Assembly (NCBI GenBank): GCA_031002005.1
Contig: JARYHS010013630.1
Span: 235,049,539 to 235,113,538 of the forward strand
DNA: 64,000 bases
Reading direction: 5' to 3'
DNA from: Vandiemenella viatica
Lineage: Eukaryota > Arthropoda > Insecta > Orthoptera > Morabidae
In this document: in pieces, positions 47,577-60,420 of the stretch
How positions within the stretch are numbered: position 1 is the stretch's first letter
How the letters are laid out: every line of letters starts with the position of its first letter
The notes under the pieces: model-generated
Seen by the model: the letters and a program-made list of their open reading frames with translations, nothing else
The model's database searches: none
Told to the model about the DNA's origin: nothing
Position numbers and translations under genes: made by a program

Positions 47577-48407
47577 CGTACGATAAGTTCGGTTTAAGAG
47601 TTGCGTAAGTGAGTGTAAAAAATTGAATAAGTTCCTTCGATATAATTAATGATTTTATTAATAATCAATCAAATATACAAAGCTCCCAAAAAAACATCTT
47701 TGTTAACAACCAATAACCAACACAAAATTTTACAGTATTAGATGTGAAACCAAAGAATATTCATACTTACTAATAAAATCTCTAATTTTTTTTTTATACA
47801 TGAATGATTAAAGTTTACATTTTTTAATAAATTCTTTATTAGTCTCTCACCTTCATTATTTATTATTACATAGTGGCATAGAGAATCCGCATGAGCTATT
47901 CTTTCTGTGAATTATTAGTATTTTGGGATAGATCGAAAATTCAAAAAAGAAAGAAAATTATATGACGTGACATAACGAGCGCAATGTTACTTTTATTCAA
48001 TAAAATTTTAGGTTCATACCGGTTATTTCAAATATTTAATTGTTCGAGTTTAAAATACTCAGTATTTGAACAAAGTTTAATACGGATATAGCATGACGTT
48101 AACCAGCAGAACAGAGGATGTCATCATACGATGTCTAGACGGATTTCCATAATCTTAAGGCGAATGATGTCGTGCTCCCCCATTTACTACAGAAACTAAA
48201 CATTACTTCAACAGAATAACCTAAAACATATTTCCCCAAAGCATACACATTCTCAGACAGGTTGGAACACTGCCCTTCCAAAAATAGTACGCAGTGACCT
48301 TGAAATTCGATAAGACATAAAACTCAGGCAAAATAAAAAAAAAAAAAAAATTCAATTGCTTTTCAGTTTTATGAGTATCTTTGAGTAGGTAGTTTTCTTT
48401 GTCAACC
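47577..48407. other. Copy B, no recognised feature
   Basis: AT-rich counterpart of 20848-21684; nothing recognised. Confidence 0.5.
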
Positions 48408-48605
48408 TACGACATAATTCAATGAAAGTTTCACGGGAGTCCAGCCGGATGGAGTCCTAGAAGCAACATCTAAATAGACCTGATGAAGACAACCGAGCAG
48501 GTTGTCGAAACGTCGTCGTTTTATGACTCCATCCGGCTGGACTCCCGTGAAACTTTCATTGAATCAATACGCCGGGAAAAGTCTCCATTTACATACGACA
48601 TAATT
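48408..48605. mobile_element. 174-bp insertion with 37-bp inverted repeat and 12-bp TSD, copy B only
   Basis: The insert at 48420-48593 is flanked by TACGACATAATT at 48408-48419 and 48594-48605; copy A has one copy of the target and no insert. A perfect 37-bp inverted repeat (48420-48456 and 48525-48561) encloses a 68-nt loop. A 32-nt tail (48562-48593) follows. There are no terminal inverted repeats at the true ends, no poly(A) and no coding capacity. Long target duplication plus an internal hairpin fits a short retroelement such as a SINE, a Penelope-type terminal fragment or a retrozyme, not a DNA transposon. Confidence 0.85.
48480..48524 (+). ncRNA. Hammerhead-ribozyme-like core inside the insertion
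   Basis: CTGATGA (48480-48486), a 7-bp stem II GACAACC/GGTTGTC with loop GAGCA (48488-48506), GAAA (48507-48510), then a 3-bp stem III ACG/CGT with loop TCGT and U at the cleavage position (48520): the element order of a type I hammerhead. Deviations: an extra A (48487) between CTGATGA and stem II, and no pairs directly next to the core on stem I. The 37-bp arms stand 23 and 4 nt away. Catalysis is therefore doubtful. Hammerheads are known in Penelope-like elements and retrozymes; membership is inference. Confidence 0.45.
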
Positions 48606-49106
48606 ATTGAACGCATTACTATCGCGCTGTACTATTTTTAGTGACTGTACTGTTTTAAGCTTGTGGTTGACATTGTAATGTCACGCGTTCATGTACTCTG
48701 AGATACCAGAAATTATCTGATTCCTTCTATTCCTCTTTTATAATGACAGTTGCCGATTACGTACGTAGTTTTCGAGAAAAAGAAATAGATCCGTAACATA
48801 GTCGTGAATATAAGTTTACGTATGTACTATCGTATTTTAGGTAAGAATGATAAAGTGACTTTGTTGGAGATCATAGGAAGTTAGGATAACTCACTGGGGA
48901 TATATCTAGGCTATGTGCTGTGGACAGATATTGGTAGAAGAATTAAGAGTAAAATGTGGAAGGTAATTGGAATTATTTATTTTGTAGCTAAAGGAGTCAC
49001 GGATTGGAGTAAATTAACGAATAGATTCGGAGTAAAAATTTGAAAATACAAATATATGCTCCGTTCAAATCAAATCAAATGACTAAATGATAATATAGTT
49101 AACAAT
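48606..49106. other. Copy B, no recognised feature
   Basis: Counterpart of 21697-22172 with a 27-bp extra segment near 48933-48959; nothing recognised. Confidence 0.5.
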
Positions 49107-49320
49107 TTTTTTACTTCGAGTTTTACGCCTCATCGATGTCGAGGTCATAAGAGGCGGGAGCAGATGGGGACAAGAAACTGGAAGGAATTCGGTCGTGCCC
49201 TTCTGAAGGAACTATCCTGGTATTCACCTGAAGTGATTTCATGAAACCATGGAAAAAACGAACGGGGTTTCGAACGCACGGTCTTCCTACCCTCCGTGCT
49301 ATGTAGTTGATGCGCTTACA
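49107..49320 (-). repeat. SINE family 1 (copy B of 22173-22390)
   Basis: Same insertion as in copy A, with a single CCATGGAAA unit and the GGTATTCACCTGAAG segment retained. Confidence 0.75.
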
Positions 49321-49409
49321 ACAAATAAATATAAAAATTATATAAGTGTGTGCTTCAAAACAAAAGTAAAGTTGGCAGTCTGGTGATGTGTATGACGTTT
49401 TTCTACGTG

Positions 49410-49760
49410 TGATAAAACTGCCAAGTAAGGTGGCTGTGCGATATTCATGAGCGGCTCGCAGGTGATAGCCCGCCCTGTGGCAAGTGTCTGGGCCGTAGCT
49501 TAGCGGTCAGCAAGCAGTTGTGGCTCGAGCAACGCCGCTCCCCAGTTACAGAAACGCCGGTCGTGAATCAGCTTGGCGCTCATATTACGTGCATTAGCGG
49601 CGCGCCAGGCCGCGACTGAATATTGCATGCGCACACTAATCCGCCCCGCCGACAGAAACAGGGTTTACCTGTGTTCAGCCCCGCCTCCGTCGGATTGTCG
49701 CCAGAGCCCCGGCATACAGACCGACACTAAAGACAGCCCTCGTCGAAATGACTATTCTCT
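49410..49760. promoter_or_regulatory. GC-rich island, copy B
   Basis: Counterpart of 22480-22830 with a handful of substitutions, including two in the GCTCGAG...GCCGCTCC segment. Confidence 0.3.
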
Positions 49761-49862
49761 CTTCACACTTACAACGTTAAAAGTCACTGCCTTCCTGAGG
49801 ACAGCATTTTTACACCAGATGGTGTAGTAGTACCACCTTAAACAGAAAATTAGTCGATCAGT

Positions 49863-49875
49863 GAAGTGTGTCTGG
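49863..49875. other. Empty site of the LINE insertion
   Basis: GAAGTGTGTCTGG is continuous here. In copy A the LINE lies between GAAGT and GTCTGG. Confidence 0.9.
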
Positions 49876-51859
49876 AGACCCGCCAGTGTGGCACAATGTG
49901 ATAAGGCATCGCACAGTGAATCGGGGAGGTACGACGGACCGGAGATGAGCCCACGACTCTGAGGACACAGCGAATTCTGGGATGATCACGAAATTTCACC
50001 TTGCAACTACACATTACACAAACAAAAATACACTTATCACACGTTGAACATAGTTACCAGGTTTCACAGAAAGTGGGCAACACTAAACTTCCGCCATTAG
50101 TACTGTATTTAGTATCACCTGGCTGTAGTATAAGATGCTTGATGTCAGCAAGGACCTAGAAAATAAGATAAGTAAAATCAGGACCAGATTCGATTAATTC
50201 CTTCCACGAGCGATTAGGGAATGGAATAGGAAGGATTTATCGAACGAGAAAAACAAGAATCCGATAGGAGTAGGTCTCGATAAACCGCTTCGGGCAGCCA
50301 GATTTGAATTTTCCATGGTTTTTCCCAGATCGCACCAGGCTCCTCAGAATAGCCCGTGGGTGCCTCCTGTCATATATCTTCCGATGCACAAATGATTACA
50401 TGTTAGAATAGGTGCCATGCAACCTCCAGCCATCAATTTTAGTGAATCGCGGTGTAATAATAATAATAGTAGGAGTATGCGGCCGTAAAACCGTAGCTCT
50501 AAATTTGACCCTTCCAACGATAACTCATCGAAGGCAGCTGAATCCAAAATGATGCGAAAAAGTGGTAAAAAAGAAGTTTGCCTGGAGACTGAAGGCCACT
50601 CGCTACCTCTTCATACTTAGACTCAAAGATCATACTAGTGTAAAATTTGGTTTGAAATTCTCTTTACACCTAACGATACGTAACGATTTTCGAAAATTAT
50701 TGCTTATGAATGCTATCTGGCGAAACCCTCCCGGACGCGATCTTGAAGGGAGTCACATCTCAATGGCAACACCCCTGATTATTTTAACTGAAATAATCTC
50801 CCCTTGTCTTAATCAGTATGGAAGTGTAGTGAAGTGTTAGAGTTTGTGTGAATGACTGTGGTTTGTGTGTTGTTTTCTTTGTTGGTGGAATATGTAGGTA
50901 GGTAGAGTATGAAACCTATCACCGGAATATTCATGACTACTATTTCGAAAGACACCTTGGAGAACGATAAGATTAACACCCCATTCGTTAAACAAATCGC
51001 CAACGGTAGTGTCGTATAATCTAACTTGGTATGCAATGCGTAGAGGTTTGTGACTTAATTCAGCCATAAGGTACACAGTGCGGTGATTATTTATCATGCA
51101 CAACCATCTCGTTGGTGAAGTACTGGTGATGAGATGTTCTTTCACCAATGGTGCTCAATCCAGCTATTTCAGGGTCAGGTGCCAGGCCTCATTCGACATC
51201 TCAGTACCGTAACAACGTGAAGGTTGAGGCGCACAAACAATTTATTACTCTGCAGCTGAAACATGATCTGCTACTCCCAGTACTAGAAAAAGTTAAGGAA
51301 TCATACTATAAATAAAATTCGTTTACTCAGATGTCATGATTATTGTGGGAGATTTTACAGGGGAGACAATTTTTTAATGGGGCAGTTAGGATGTTTTCTC
51401 GTTTCCTTGATGTACTGGTTATCTACAGACACAGCACATTTATCATAGTGTATATGATGGTAGGAGAGGATTCTGCTACACGATTTTAAGCCACACGTAA
51501 AATATCTTACTTTATGCCCTTTATCTATGTTGCAACGAGCACCGACTGTTGCGAAGTCGTAAGGGAAATTCTGTTGATATACTAGACTACCAAGTGTGCT
51601 ACACTGCGTGGAAGATGGAGGGCTTAGTAAATTCTGAAACAGTTGCTTATGTAACTGCTATACTGTTCGACAGATAATTCAATGCAGTTAATTAGGAACT
51701 AACGTTTAACTCTCGAATAATAAAGAGATGCCACAGAGGAAGGCTTTTTATCGAATGATCTCAATATTTTCCACCATTCAGTCATCCCAACCAGCGATAG
51801 CGGTTCGTATCAGCTGTGAATTTAGTAACTACCAGCAGTATCATATAGTAAAATAAGAT
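49876..51859. other. Copy B spacer with SINE fragment
   Basis: Counterpart of 26284-28299. It includes the family 1 SINE fragment at about 50296-50472 and the unrecognised 103-codon minus frame at 50837-51148. About 40 bp present in copy A near 26378-26430 are missing here. Confidence 0.5.
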
Positions 51860-52268
51860 GGTAATCCAAGAGTAGCTTCCACCTGCTGGTCGGGTCTGCT
51901 GGGAACAAAAGCTTCACGAGAGCTTTCCGTCCAGTCATTATCTTCCTTCTTCCACTGTCGACCAATTTTCATCTCTTTCTTCCACACATTTTTAACCACT
52001 TTCACTCACCTGTCACACGGTCTTCCTCTTGGCCTAGTCCCTTTCAGCTCCATGCCAAGCATCTCCGTTGGTATCTTCTCCTTTCCCATTCTCTTTACAT
52101 ACCCATACCACTGTAACCTCGATTTTTCTATTCTTTGTTGTAGTGGTTCCTCATTGGCCATCTCTCTGATTCTCTCATTGCTTATTCTTTTTTTGTTACT
52201 TCTATTTCACTCTTCTGAAATTTCATTTCCACAGCTTGTATTCACCCTCTGTCCTTCTCCTTCATCAA

Positions 52269-52487
52269 ACTGAGCGTGGTGGGTGAACGGTTAACGTTCT
52301 GGCCTCGCATTCGGGAGGACGCGGATTCGAATTCCCATCCGCGAATCTCAAAATCACTCCAGGCGAATGCCGGGATGCTTCCTTAAAAAAGACCATGGAA
52401 GAATTCCTTCCCGTTCCTTTTCCCCCGTCCCATCCTGCCTCTAATGTCCTTAGCCGTCGACGAGGCATAAAGACATAAGTAAAAAAA
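52269..52487 (+). repeat. SINE family 1 with 11-bp TSD (copy B)
   Basis: Flanked by TCCTTCATCAA at 52258-52268 and 52488-52498, as in copy A. Confidence 0.92.
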
Positions 52488-52841
52488 TCCTTCATCAACC
52501 CAGGTTTCCCCATCATATATTAAATTGGCACAGACTACGATTTATAGATTGCCTCATTACTCTTTTTCGGAACAACCCTCCTCCATATCAGACCACTAAT
52601 ACTTTTAAAAATCTATCTGCACATCTTCCTTTGTCATTTATCTCCATGCTATTTCTCCAGTTTCTTCAATCCAGCTGCCAAAATATTTGAACATTCCACT
52701 TTATTTAATTGCTCTCCTCCAAGTGATACGTATGCCGATGTCTGTCCCGTTCTTCTTTCTTGTTGTGATCATCACTTCACACTGTATTGCTGAGAACTTC
52801 ATACCACATGCTGCAACTACTCTCGCCTACACATCCTGCAT

Positions 52842-53100
52842 CTTTCTTTCTTTCTTTCTTTCTTTTTTTTTTTTTTAACTGCTTAACGTCTCTTAACAGC
52901 GAGGTCTTTAGAAACGGGAAAGGGGGTGAAGGGCAAGGAATGGATGGAATTCGGCCATCAACTTTAGAAAGAAGCATCCCGGCATTTGCCTGGAGTGATT
53001 TGGGAAACCATGGAAAACCCAAATCTGGATACCGAAGGGGATTCGAACTGGCGTCCTCCCGAAAGCGAAAGCCAGAACGCTACCGTTACACCAACACTCT
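52842..53100 (-). repeat. SINE family 1 with (TTTC)n tail (copy B)
   Basis: Counterpart of 29284-29544, with single-base deletions (for example ATACCGAAGGGG against ATACCCGGAAGGGG). Confidence 0.83.
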
Positions 53101-53512
53101 AGGTATCTCTCTTTCAACCTCTCCACAAACTAATAGGCCATCCACAAATAGCATTGCTTTATTCTTCCTTTCCCAATGTTCTGCAACACCTTCTTCAGTG
53201 TTTCATCCTCAACCACTATAAATAACAGGGTGATAGGACACTTCCTTATTTTAATCCATTTTCAAATGGAACCATCCGGTATTATCCCTTCCCACTTTGA
53301 CACAGCTCTTACTACCCTCATACAAATCCTTCTTTCTTTCCACTATTTCGTTCTTTACTGGTTTTTCTATCATTGCTTTCCACACTCTGTTTCGACTGTA
53401 GCTGTTATAGGCCTTTTCATTGTCCAGAAAGGCCATCACCATATCCTTTCAATACTCACAGTGTCACTCTTTCAGATGTATTACTGCAGATATAATATCA
53501 ATGGTTGACCTT

Positions 53513-55082
53513 ACTTGGCTAAATAGATGGTAATGATAAATTTCGTAATTGAGTGATTAATTATAACTCTTAACCGGATTCTAGGTGATATTTTCTGGTA
53601 ATACAGTAGTTTTGAATTGTAGGCGAACATACCAGCACAAGTGAATTACTTTAGAATCAAGGTACATACACTACAGAAGACACTTCCAACGGAATTTGTG
53701 GGATGACTTATACAACCTGTTCACTGACGTTATGCTTGTACTATGTATTAATTGTATTAAAACATAAGGGAAATTAGTTATAGCAAAAAAACTAAACATT
53801 TAGCAACATAAAAAGTCCTAAAACTAATATTTTTAGTAAGAATTGATATGAAGAAACCAGTGCCTATTAGTCAGGAAATTAGAAATCGGTGAAAAGTAGC
53901 AGAAATATGAACTTGATTTCAGAGCAGCGTAGTGATGAATACAGTGCACATATAAAAGAAAAACAAACATTTTGACGAGAAAACATTGTGTGTAGCTTCA
54001 GAGCCACGATTTCGAAGAACATGACGCGGAACAAGAACGATAATTACCATCTATTTTACAACGCAAGCGCTATTAACAGAAGTGTTTTCGTGTTCCATGG
54101 AGCATCATCGTTTCGCTGTGAAAGCAAACTGTAATGGTCGCTGTTTCGTTTCACATTATACATTATTGTTTTTGGGTGTAAATCATTAGTATGCAAGTAC
54201 TGTGGCACCGATCCAGGATAATACAAAACACTCGAAATTACGGAAGCAATTGCTTCTACCGTAGGGAGGAAATAAAACACGGGCCTCTAGTGGTATTGTA
54301 ATAAACGTTGTTGTGTATTGCTCTCCGAACGGAGTTTTAGTTGCCCTGGGTTGGAACTTTCCACTGGTAGGATTACTGACCAATTATCGCAAACTATTTC
54401 TGTTAAAGGGAATTTATCAATATCGCTGTCCAAATTCCATTAATGAGCTGTACAGATGGGAATGTTTAACCGTAAATTTTCATTGTCTGTGAACTGAAAG
54501 ACTTCAAATGAAACTACATCACCATACTTTTAACGCTTTGAACAAATATTTTGTTTTTCCGATGAATAGAATGCTAATATCTAAGGAAAAAAGTTACTAC
54601 CACTTCTCTGTAATAAACATTTATTTCTGATACCAAACTTTAAGTTAACAATTTAAGACAAGTTTGGGGCTACCACTCATGAATATTTTAGACTAAGATC
54701 TAAAAATTAAAGTTTATAAAATCCTGAAAACATGTGACTGTGTGAATACGCTCTGAAAATTGGTAGGCCACATGGCTTTTGATAATTAGACCACTTACTT
54801 AGAATGAAAGGTATCAGACTAACGAATCTAATGCATTTTAAATTACTCGAAGTATGAAATATTTAAGTGTGGGAACATTAGGTAATATGAAATACAGAGA
54901 AGATAAGCAATAGAAATTTTTTTCAGCTGAAGCCGTCTGTTAGTACGCTTACAACCTAGAATCACTACTCAAACTAATGCAACTTACTTTTTTCCAATGG
55001 AATTCTGCTACTTATGCCATACAGCCAGTTCAATGTGATTATTATGACTCTTCCTGTATATCAGTTTCTCCAGTAAATTGTT
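53513..55082. other. Copy B, no recognised feature
   Basis: Almost identical to 29959-31519; nothing recognised. Confidence 0.5.
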
Positions 55083-55203
55083 GCTACTAAGTCTGGACAC
55101 CACAGGACGGACACAACACATAAACACCCATGCCCTCAGCCGAACTCGAACCGGTGACCTTCGGTGTGAGGAGCCAGAGCTATAGCCCATACGCCAAAAC
55201 GTA
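55083..55203 (-). repeat. tRNA-derived SINE, second family (copy B)
   Basis: Counterpart of 31520-31640, with box B GGTTCGAGTTC on minus. Confidence 0.6.
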
Positions 55204-56157
55204 AAACATCGTTTTACACTCACGTTTTGTCTTATATATTATCATGCTAGATCAATTACAGGTGAGATTTATTATTATTCAGATCTCTGGAGGAAGCCAA
55301 TTAAAACCACAACAAGAAAGATTTTATTCGCATTCTACGCCATATAATAAAAGATATACCAACGGAATACAGCCATCAAAAATGTATCATTGATCGAATT
55401 ATGTGGAAACATGATGAACCTGTGACAACATTGTTGTATCTGATATACTCATGTTTGCGAATAATGTTCCGCATCTATGAATGCACTCAGAGATTCTGCG
55501 AGACGAGTAGTTTGTGGGGGGACAGAGTATTGGTTTATAGTCTATTTTGAAGGCGAGGAAAGTAGCAATTGCATTGTCGCTACGGTGATAGTGTCTTACG
55601 GGGGCTACAGACGGACTTAGCAGATGTCTATATAATTTTTAAATATGAACAGTGGAAACATGGTCCAATTACATACGTGGCTTAAAATAAACCGCATATA
55701 TAAAAAAAAAATTAATCGAGAAACACTACCTCCTTATTTGTACTGCGTTGTATAAATCCAAATATTAAAATAAACATTTAGTTAAAGTGGATGGAAAACA
55801 TGAACATGATAAATATTTTTCTTTAAAAATTGTTGGAAATATGATGTTATTTTTTCTTTTATTCTGTTAATCTGTTACTCAGGTTCATTAAGATATGAAT
55901 TTTTTGCGACATTTCTTAGCAACCAAGAATTTACAGATTGGAATATTCAAATTATGAGTAGAATTTGACAATTTCAGTTAAATTAATTTTAATATAATAC
56001 ATAAACTGTAATGACTGTTTAATGAGTTTGTCTGCTAGCTTCCAATCAATAATTTTTTTTTTTTTACGAATACTCACCATACTTCCGAGATAGCAATAAG
56101 ACGTCAAATTTCATAACCTTCTCTACGCTCTTAATAGTGAATAGAGAAATTAATAAC
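55204..56157. other. Copy B, no recognised feature
   Basis: Counterpart of 31641-32599; indels break the frame that is open in copy A. Confidence 0.5.
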
Positions 56158-56170
56158 TACATTAGCTGGA

Positions 56171-56393
56171 TTTTTTTTTTTTTTTGTAACAGTTTAACGT
56201 CCCTTTTTAACAACGTGGTCTTTAGAGACGGGAAAGGATGGGGGCAGGGAATGGGAAGGAATTCGGCCTTGGCCTTTTGAAGAAACCATCCCGGCATTCA
56301 CCTGGAGTGATTTGGGGAAACCATGGAAAACCCAAATCTGGATGCCCGGACGGGGATTCGAACCGCCATCCTCCCGAATGCGAGGCCAGAACG
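56171..56393 (-). repeat. SINE family 1 with 13-bp TSD (copy B)
   Basis: TACATTAGCTGGA at 56158-56170 and 56394-56406. The T-run is longer than in copy A, and AAACCATCCCGGC keeps bases that copy A lacks (AAACCCCGGC). Confidence 0.93.
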
Positions 56394-56772
56394 TACATTA
56401 GCTGGAGGATCACTAGCAAAATGTAGGTCCACATACTATTGTAACTCGCTAAAGAATTATAAACTTTTAACCAGAATCAACATAACGGCGATTACTACCA
56501 AACTGACAAGTTTAAACTGATTCAACATTAGATCCTATTGTTTTTTTCACGATGGTACCCGTTGTTGTTGATGAGATGTTTGATTCGGTTACTAAACATC
56601 AGATATGATAAACAAAACAAACAGCGTCCATAAAAGTTCTACTTGTTTCAAAATCCCTTGAAGCATTTACGTCAATGGTGTCACTGGAGTGTGCCGTGGA
56701 CTTTGGGATTAGGTTAAGTAATAATCCATTTTGTTTTCATAGATTCTTCCAGTGCATCTTTTGTGGAACTGA

Positions 56773-57573
56773 ATTATTATTATTATTGCTGTTATCAGTC
56801 TTTCGAATGGTTTAATGCAATCCTTCATCCCTTCCTATCTTGTGCAAACCTTTTCATCCCTACACATCCCTTACAACCCACGTCCTCAATTATCTGCTTC
56901 ACATATTCTAATCTCTGTCTTTCTCTACAGTTCTTACCTTCGACTGTTCCCTCCACTGATAAATTAACCAATCCAGCACGTCTCAAAATATGACCTACCA
57001 CCATGTATCTTCTTTCTGTAAGTTTCTTCCACAAACTTTTTTCCTCGCCCATCATTTCCAAAATCTTTCAATTCGTACCTTGTCTGTCCACTTAATTTTC
57101 AGCATTCTTCTGTAGCAACACATTTCAAATGCTTCAATTTTCTTTCTTTCTAGTATTCCTAAGGTCCTTGCTTCGCCACATTAAAGTGTTGTGGTCCATA
57201 CATAGAGTTTTATAAAGTTCTTTCTAAGTCCAAGATCAATATTTGAAAGTAACAGATTTCTTTTTTACATGATGACTCTTTTTGATTCTGCTATTCTCCT
57301 TTCAATATCATTCCTGCTTTGGGTATCGGCTGTAATTTTCCTTCCAAAGTATCAGAATTCATTTAATTCTCCTATGTATCCGTTCCTATTTTTATATTTA
57401 ATCTACCATGATTGGTATCATTTCTGCTACATTTCATCACTTTTGTCTTGCTTTGATTTATATTCAGTCCAAAATCCTTCTTCAGCAACTTCTCAATATC
57501 CTCAGCCTGTTCTGCTAACAAGACAATGTCATCGGCAAATCGTAGCATACAGATTTTTTTCTTCTTGAACACT

Positions 57574-57578
<5 letters not shown>
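56773..57578 (-). pseudogene. Second LINE RT remnant (copy B)
   Basis: Counterpart of 33206-34006, with FADDIVLLAEQAEDIEK and the same C-terminal blocks ending EDVGCKGCVGMKRFAQDRKG. Same 5' truncation point. Confidence 0.87.

Positions 57579-57630
<52 letters not shown>
57579..57630. repeat. Poly(T) run of 52
   Basis: 52 consecutive T where copy A has 11 (34007-34017), directly at the 5' break of the LINE remnant. Confidence 0.9.
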
Positions 57631-57633
<3 letters not shown>

Positions 57634-59130
57634 GAGCTGAACTAATTAATTAGAAAAGGTATTGTGAAAAGGAAGCAAATTACTCTGATAACAGTATTTC
57701 TGGAAGCTTCTTTGTCACCAAGTAGATTCCCATCTAGTTCCTACGGAAATTGAAGAACAAATTTTCGGATAAAACATCTAAATCAATTGTTGGATAGCGA
57801 TAATTACGCACCGGGAACATAACTATTTATTTGACCTTATAAGCAGTTATCAGATGTACTAAGGGCATTAGTGAAAACTTTACTGCTTGGAGACTGGAAA
57901 TAGATTCTAACAAAAATACAATTAATTAAAACAGAAAGATGCAGATTTTCAAGTGAGCTAATAACACTTCTTGTGCTATTTGAAATATTTCCTTGTGATA
58001 AGGAATTTTCAGATAATTGACGGTTAAAATCACCCATTGAAACTACAATAACAGTATAACGTGTCCTTCGCTAAACATAAAATAAAACTTTTAGCTCTTG
58101 TCATTATTAACCTCGCAGCGGTATTATTTATGTTCTTGACGAATTTGAAATTTTATGTGTGCTGATAGGAAAATGGTTGTACGAAATAACCATTCGAAGA
58201 ATCGCCTTTTATTATGTTTATTTTCCCGTGTGCTCTTAAAAACCATCACAAAACAAGAAACCATCTCGATCCAAAGATGCTAGGAACAAACATACACATG
58301 TTCCAGCGATTGTAACTTTCAATTATCTTGTGACTCCTTCCAAACTAAAACTAAATAGTCTCTGTAGTTCGCTTTATATAGACTATACAGAAATTTCCAG
58401 AATAATTCAAAGAGTTCGGACCAACGTTTCTCGAATTCTAACAATACTTAAACAATTAAAATCATATTAAAACAAGCATAAATCATACAAAATCATTTTA
58501 AAATTATCATAAAACACACGGAAAAGAAAATTAAAAATATTTACAAACAAATCTATCAACATACCGTTGTCCAAAGTGTTTAGCATTGTCCTCCAAACAT
58601 TGTGGCTCACATCAAAACTTAGAATTAGAAAATTTAATCAATGTTTTGTGGATAATACTGTCCTTGAACATATTAAATAGCATTTACGAACTTTTTCAGC
58701 ATAAAATAATGTTCATTTACACAAATTCAAAATTAATTACTCAAAAATTATACAAAACCATAATTAATCAATTCACAGCTTGCTATAAACAATTTTTAAA
58801 ATAACATTTCATTAAAGGTCTGGGTTTGAGGGCAGTTATAGTATCTTCCCAATGTTGCTGATTTAAGTGCCAAAACGAATATACATTCTGTTATCAAGCT
58901 GATGGAAACTACGATTTAAACCAAAACAATAAATAGTTGAAAAACTGTGCCCATTGACGGTAACAATAAATTCTTTTCTCTTTAATATAGCGCAGTTGTA
59001 GTCAGTCAGGTCCCTACTGCCCACCGATGGGTGTTCCAGCTTTCATGATGGGCAGTCGCGGTGTTGTCCGATTCATTAGCCAACTCAACAAACTGAAATT
59101 GGATATGTAAAAACGATTTAGGTGTATGAC
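57631..59130. other. Copy B, no recognised feature
   Basis: Counterpart of 34018-35514 with scattered substitutions; nothing recognised. Confidence 0.5.
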
Positions 59131-59772
59131 TGGACGAAAAATCCTTTTATCGAAAATATTGAAGATGCTGATTCAGCTAGCCAAGAAGAACTGCTAGAAA
59201 TTAGATAGTATGAAGAAAGTAAATATAAATTCTGTAGTTGTGAATATGAAAACCTGTGACAAAATAATTTTTTTTAAAAAAATCCCTACCTTATATCCAA
59301 ATATGTGGAATATGATATTCATTTTAGTGATATCTATACACATCTTGTGGAATCAAGTTTTAGTACTGTTAACCATATCATTACCAACGAAAGAAACCGC
59401 CAGAATGTTTCCGAAACAGGAAACCTTTGTTTGCTTCTTACAAAAATTGAGCCGGATATCCTGTATTCAGTTCATTAGGGATCTCATTAATAATTTGAAT
59501 AATTAAAATAATACTATGTATGCAAAAATTTAACTACAGTTAGTTGTTTTATAAAGACCTAGTCTTCGAAACGTAGCAAAAGTCCAATATGAAATATTTG
59601 ATAATTAATTATTATTGTATGCTTTAACTTGATGTATTTATAATTTATAAATTTTATAAAATAAAATTTCTTTCTTATTTTATAAATCACCATTACTGTG
59701 GATTCGGAGGGTGGTGAGAAAATTTAGATGTATAAAAGTTGGCGGTAGGTAGAATAAAGTTGACTACCCCTG
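59131..59772 (+). pseudogene. Old hAT remnant with transposase C-terminus (copy B)
   Basis: Counterpart of 35515-36156: the WTKNPFIENIEDADSASQEE to LTKIEPDILYSV region (59131-59478), and the terminal-repeat-like GTTGACTACCCCTG ending at 59772. Confidence 0.75.
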
Positions 59773-60136
59773 AGGTAGCGTATGAGTTCCGCACTAGAAC
59801 GCAAAAGTCTCTGCTAAACATTACCGAATGGGAAAAATGGCTTGTTCAAGATAAAATCAGAAAACTCCTAATATCTCCAGGAACGTTTACAATAGGAAAA
59901 CGGTCTTTTAAATTCCCGATAGGCCATTAGAAAAGAAACAAATAGGCCAGGAAACTAATAAATGGTGAATCTGTTTTCTTATGAAATGTAAGTCACAACA
60001 TAATTTTATTGACTTTGCTAATATCTGTTCTTTTCGGCACTCAGTCCGATGTCGGAAATTAAGAGGTTTTGTTAGTAGGATTTACGATTAATTTTATTAC
60101 CAGGCTACAGAGTCTGGCTTTTTAAAAAAAGAGTAA

Positions 60137-60144
60137 CGCATGAG
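60137..60144. other. Empty target site of the hAT
   Basis: A single CGCATGAG without insert or footprint, against the duplicated octamer around 36537-39729. Confidence 0.95.
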
Positions 60145-60420
60145 TGAGAGAGCAGCGCAACTTAAGAACGAACGGCGCAGCGTACTTTATCCAGGAAGAC
60201 GCAGTTGGGATATTAAGGCAGGAGTGAGAGTGGGCGGAGGTAAGATCGCTCGAGAACCGACCGGGACTTGGCTCCGCACCTGCCGCCAATTTATCGGCGA
60301 ACTTGGCCAACAATAATCGCGGGAGCACTCCATTACCATATCGGGAGCATCGCCCCGGCACCAGTGACGCTCTGCAGGGCCACTAACTGCAACTTCTCGG
60401 CCCCACCCGCCTCGGACCGT
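60145..60420. promoter_or_regulatory. GC-rich island, copy B
   Basis: Counterpart of 39738-40030, including the donor-like GGAGGTAAGATCG. Function not shown. Confidence 0.3.

Larger units (their letters stand above)
51860..53512 (-). pseudogene. LINE RT remnant split by two SINEs (copy B)
   Basis: Counterpart of 28300-29958, with the same SINE interruptions and the same degraded FVDG catalytic box. Differences from copy A are mostly single-base length changes in runs. Confidence 0.83.

Noticed and set aside
48420..48593. MITE interpretation of the 37-bp inverted repeat
   Set aside because: The repeat arms are not both at the element ends (a 32-nt tail follows the right arm), and a 12-bp target duplication does not match common DNA transposon families.
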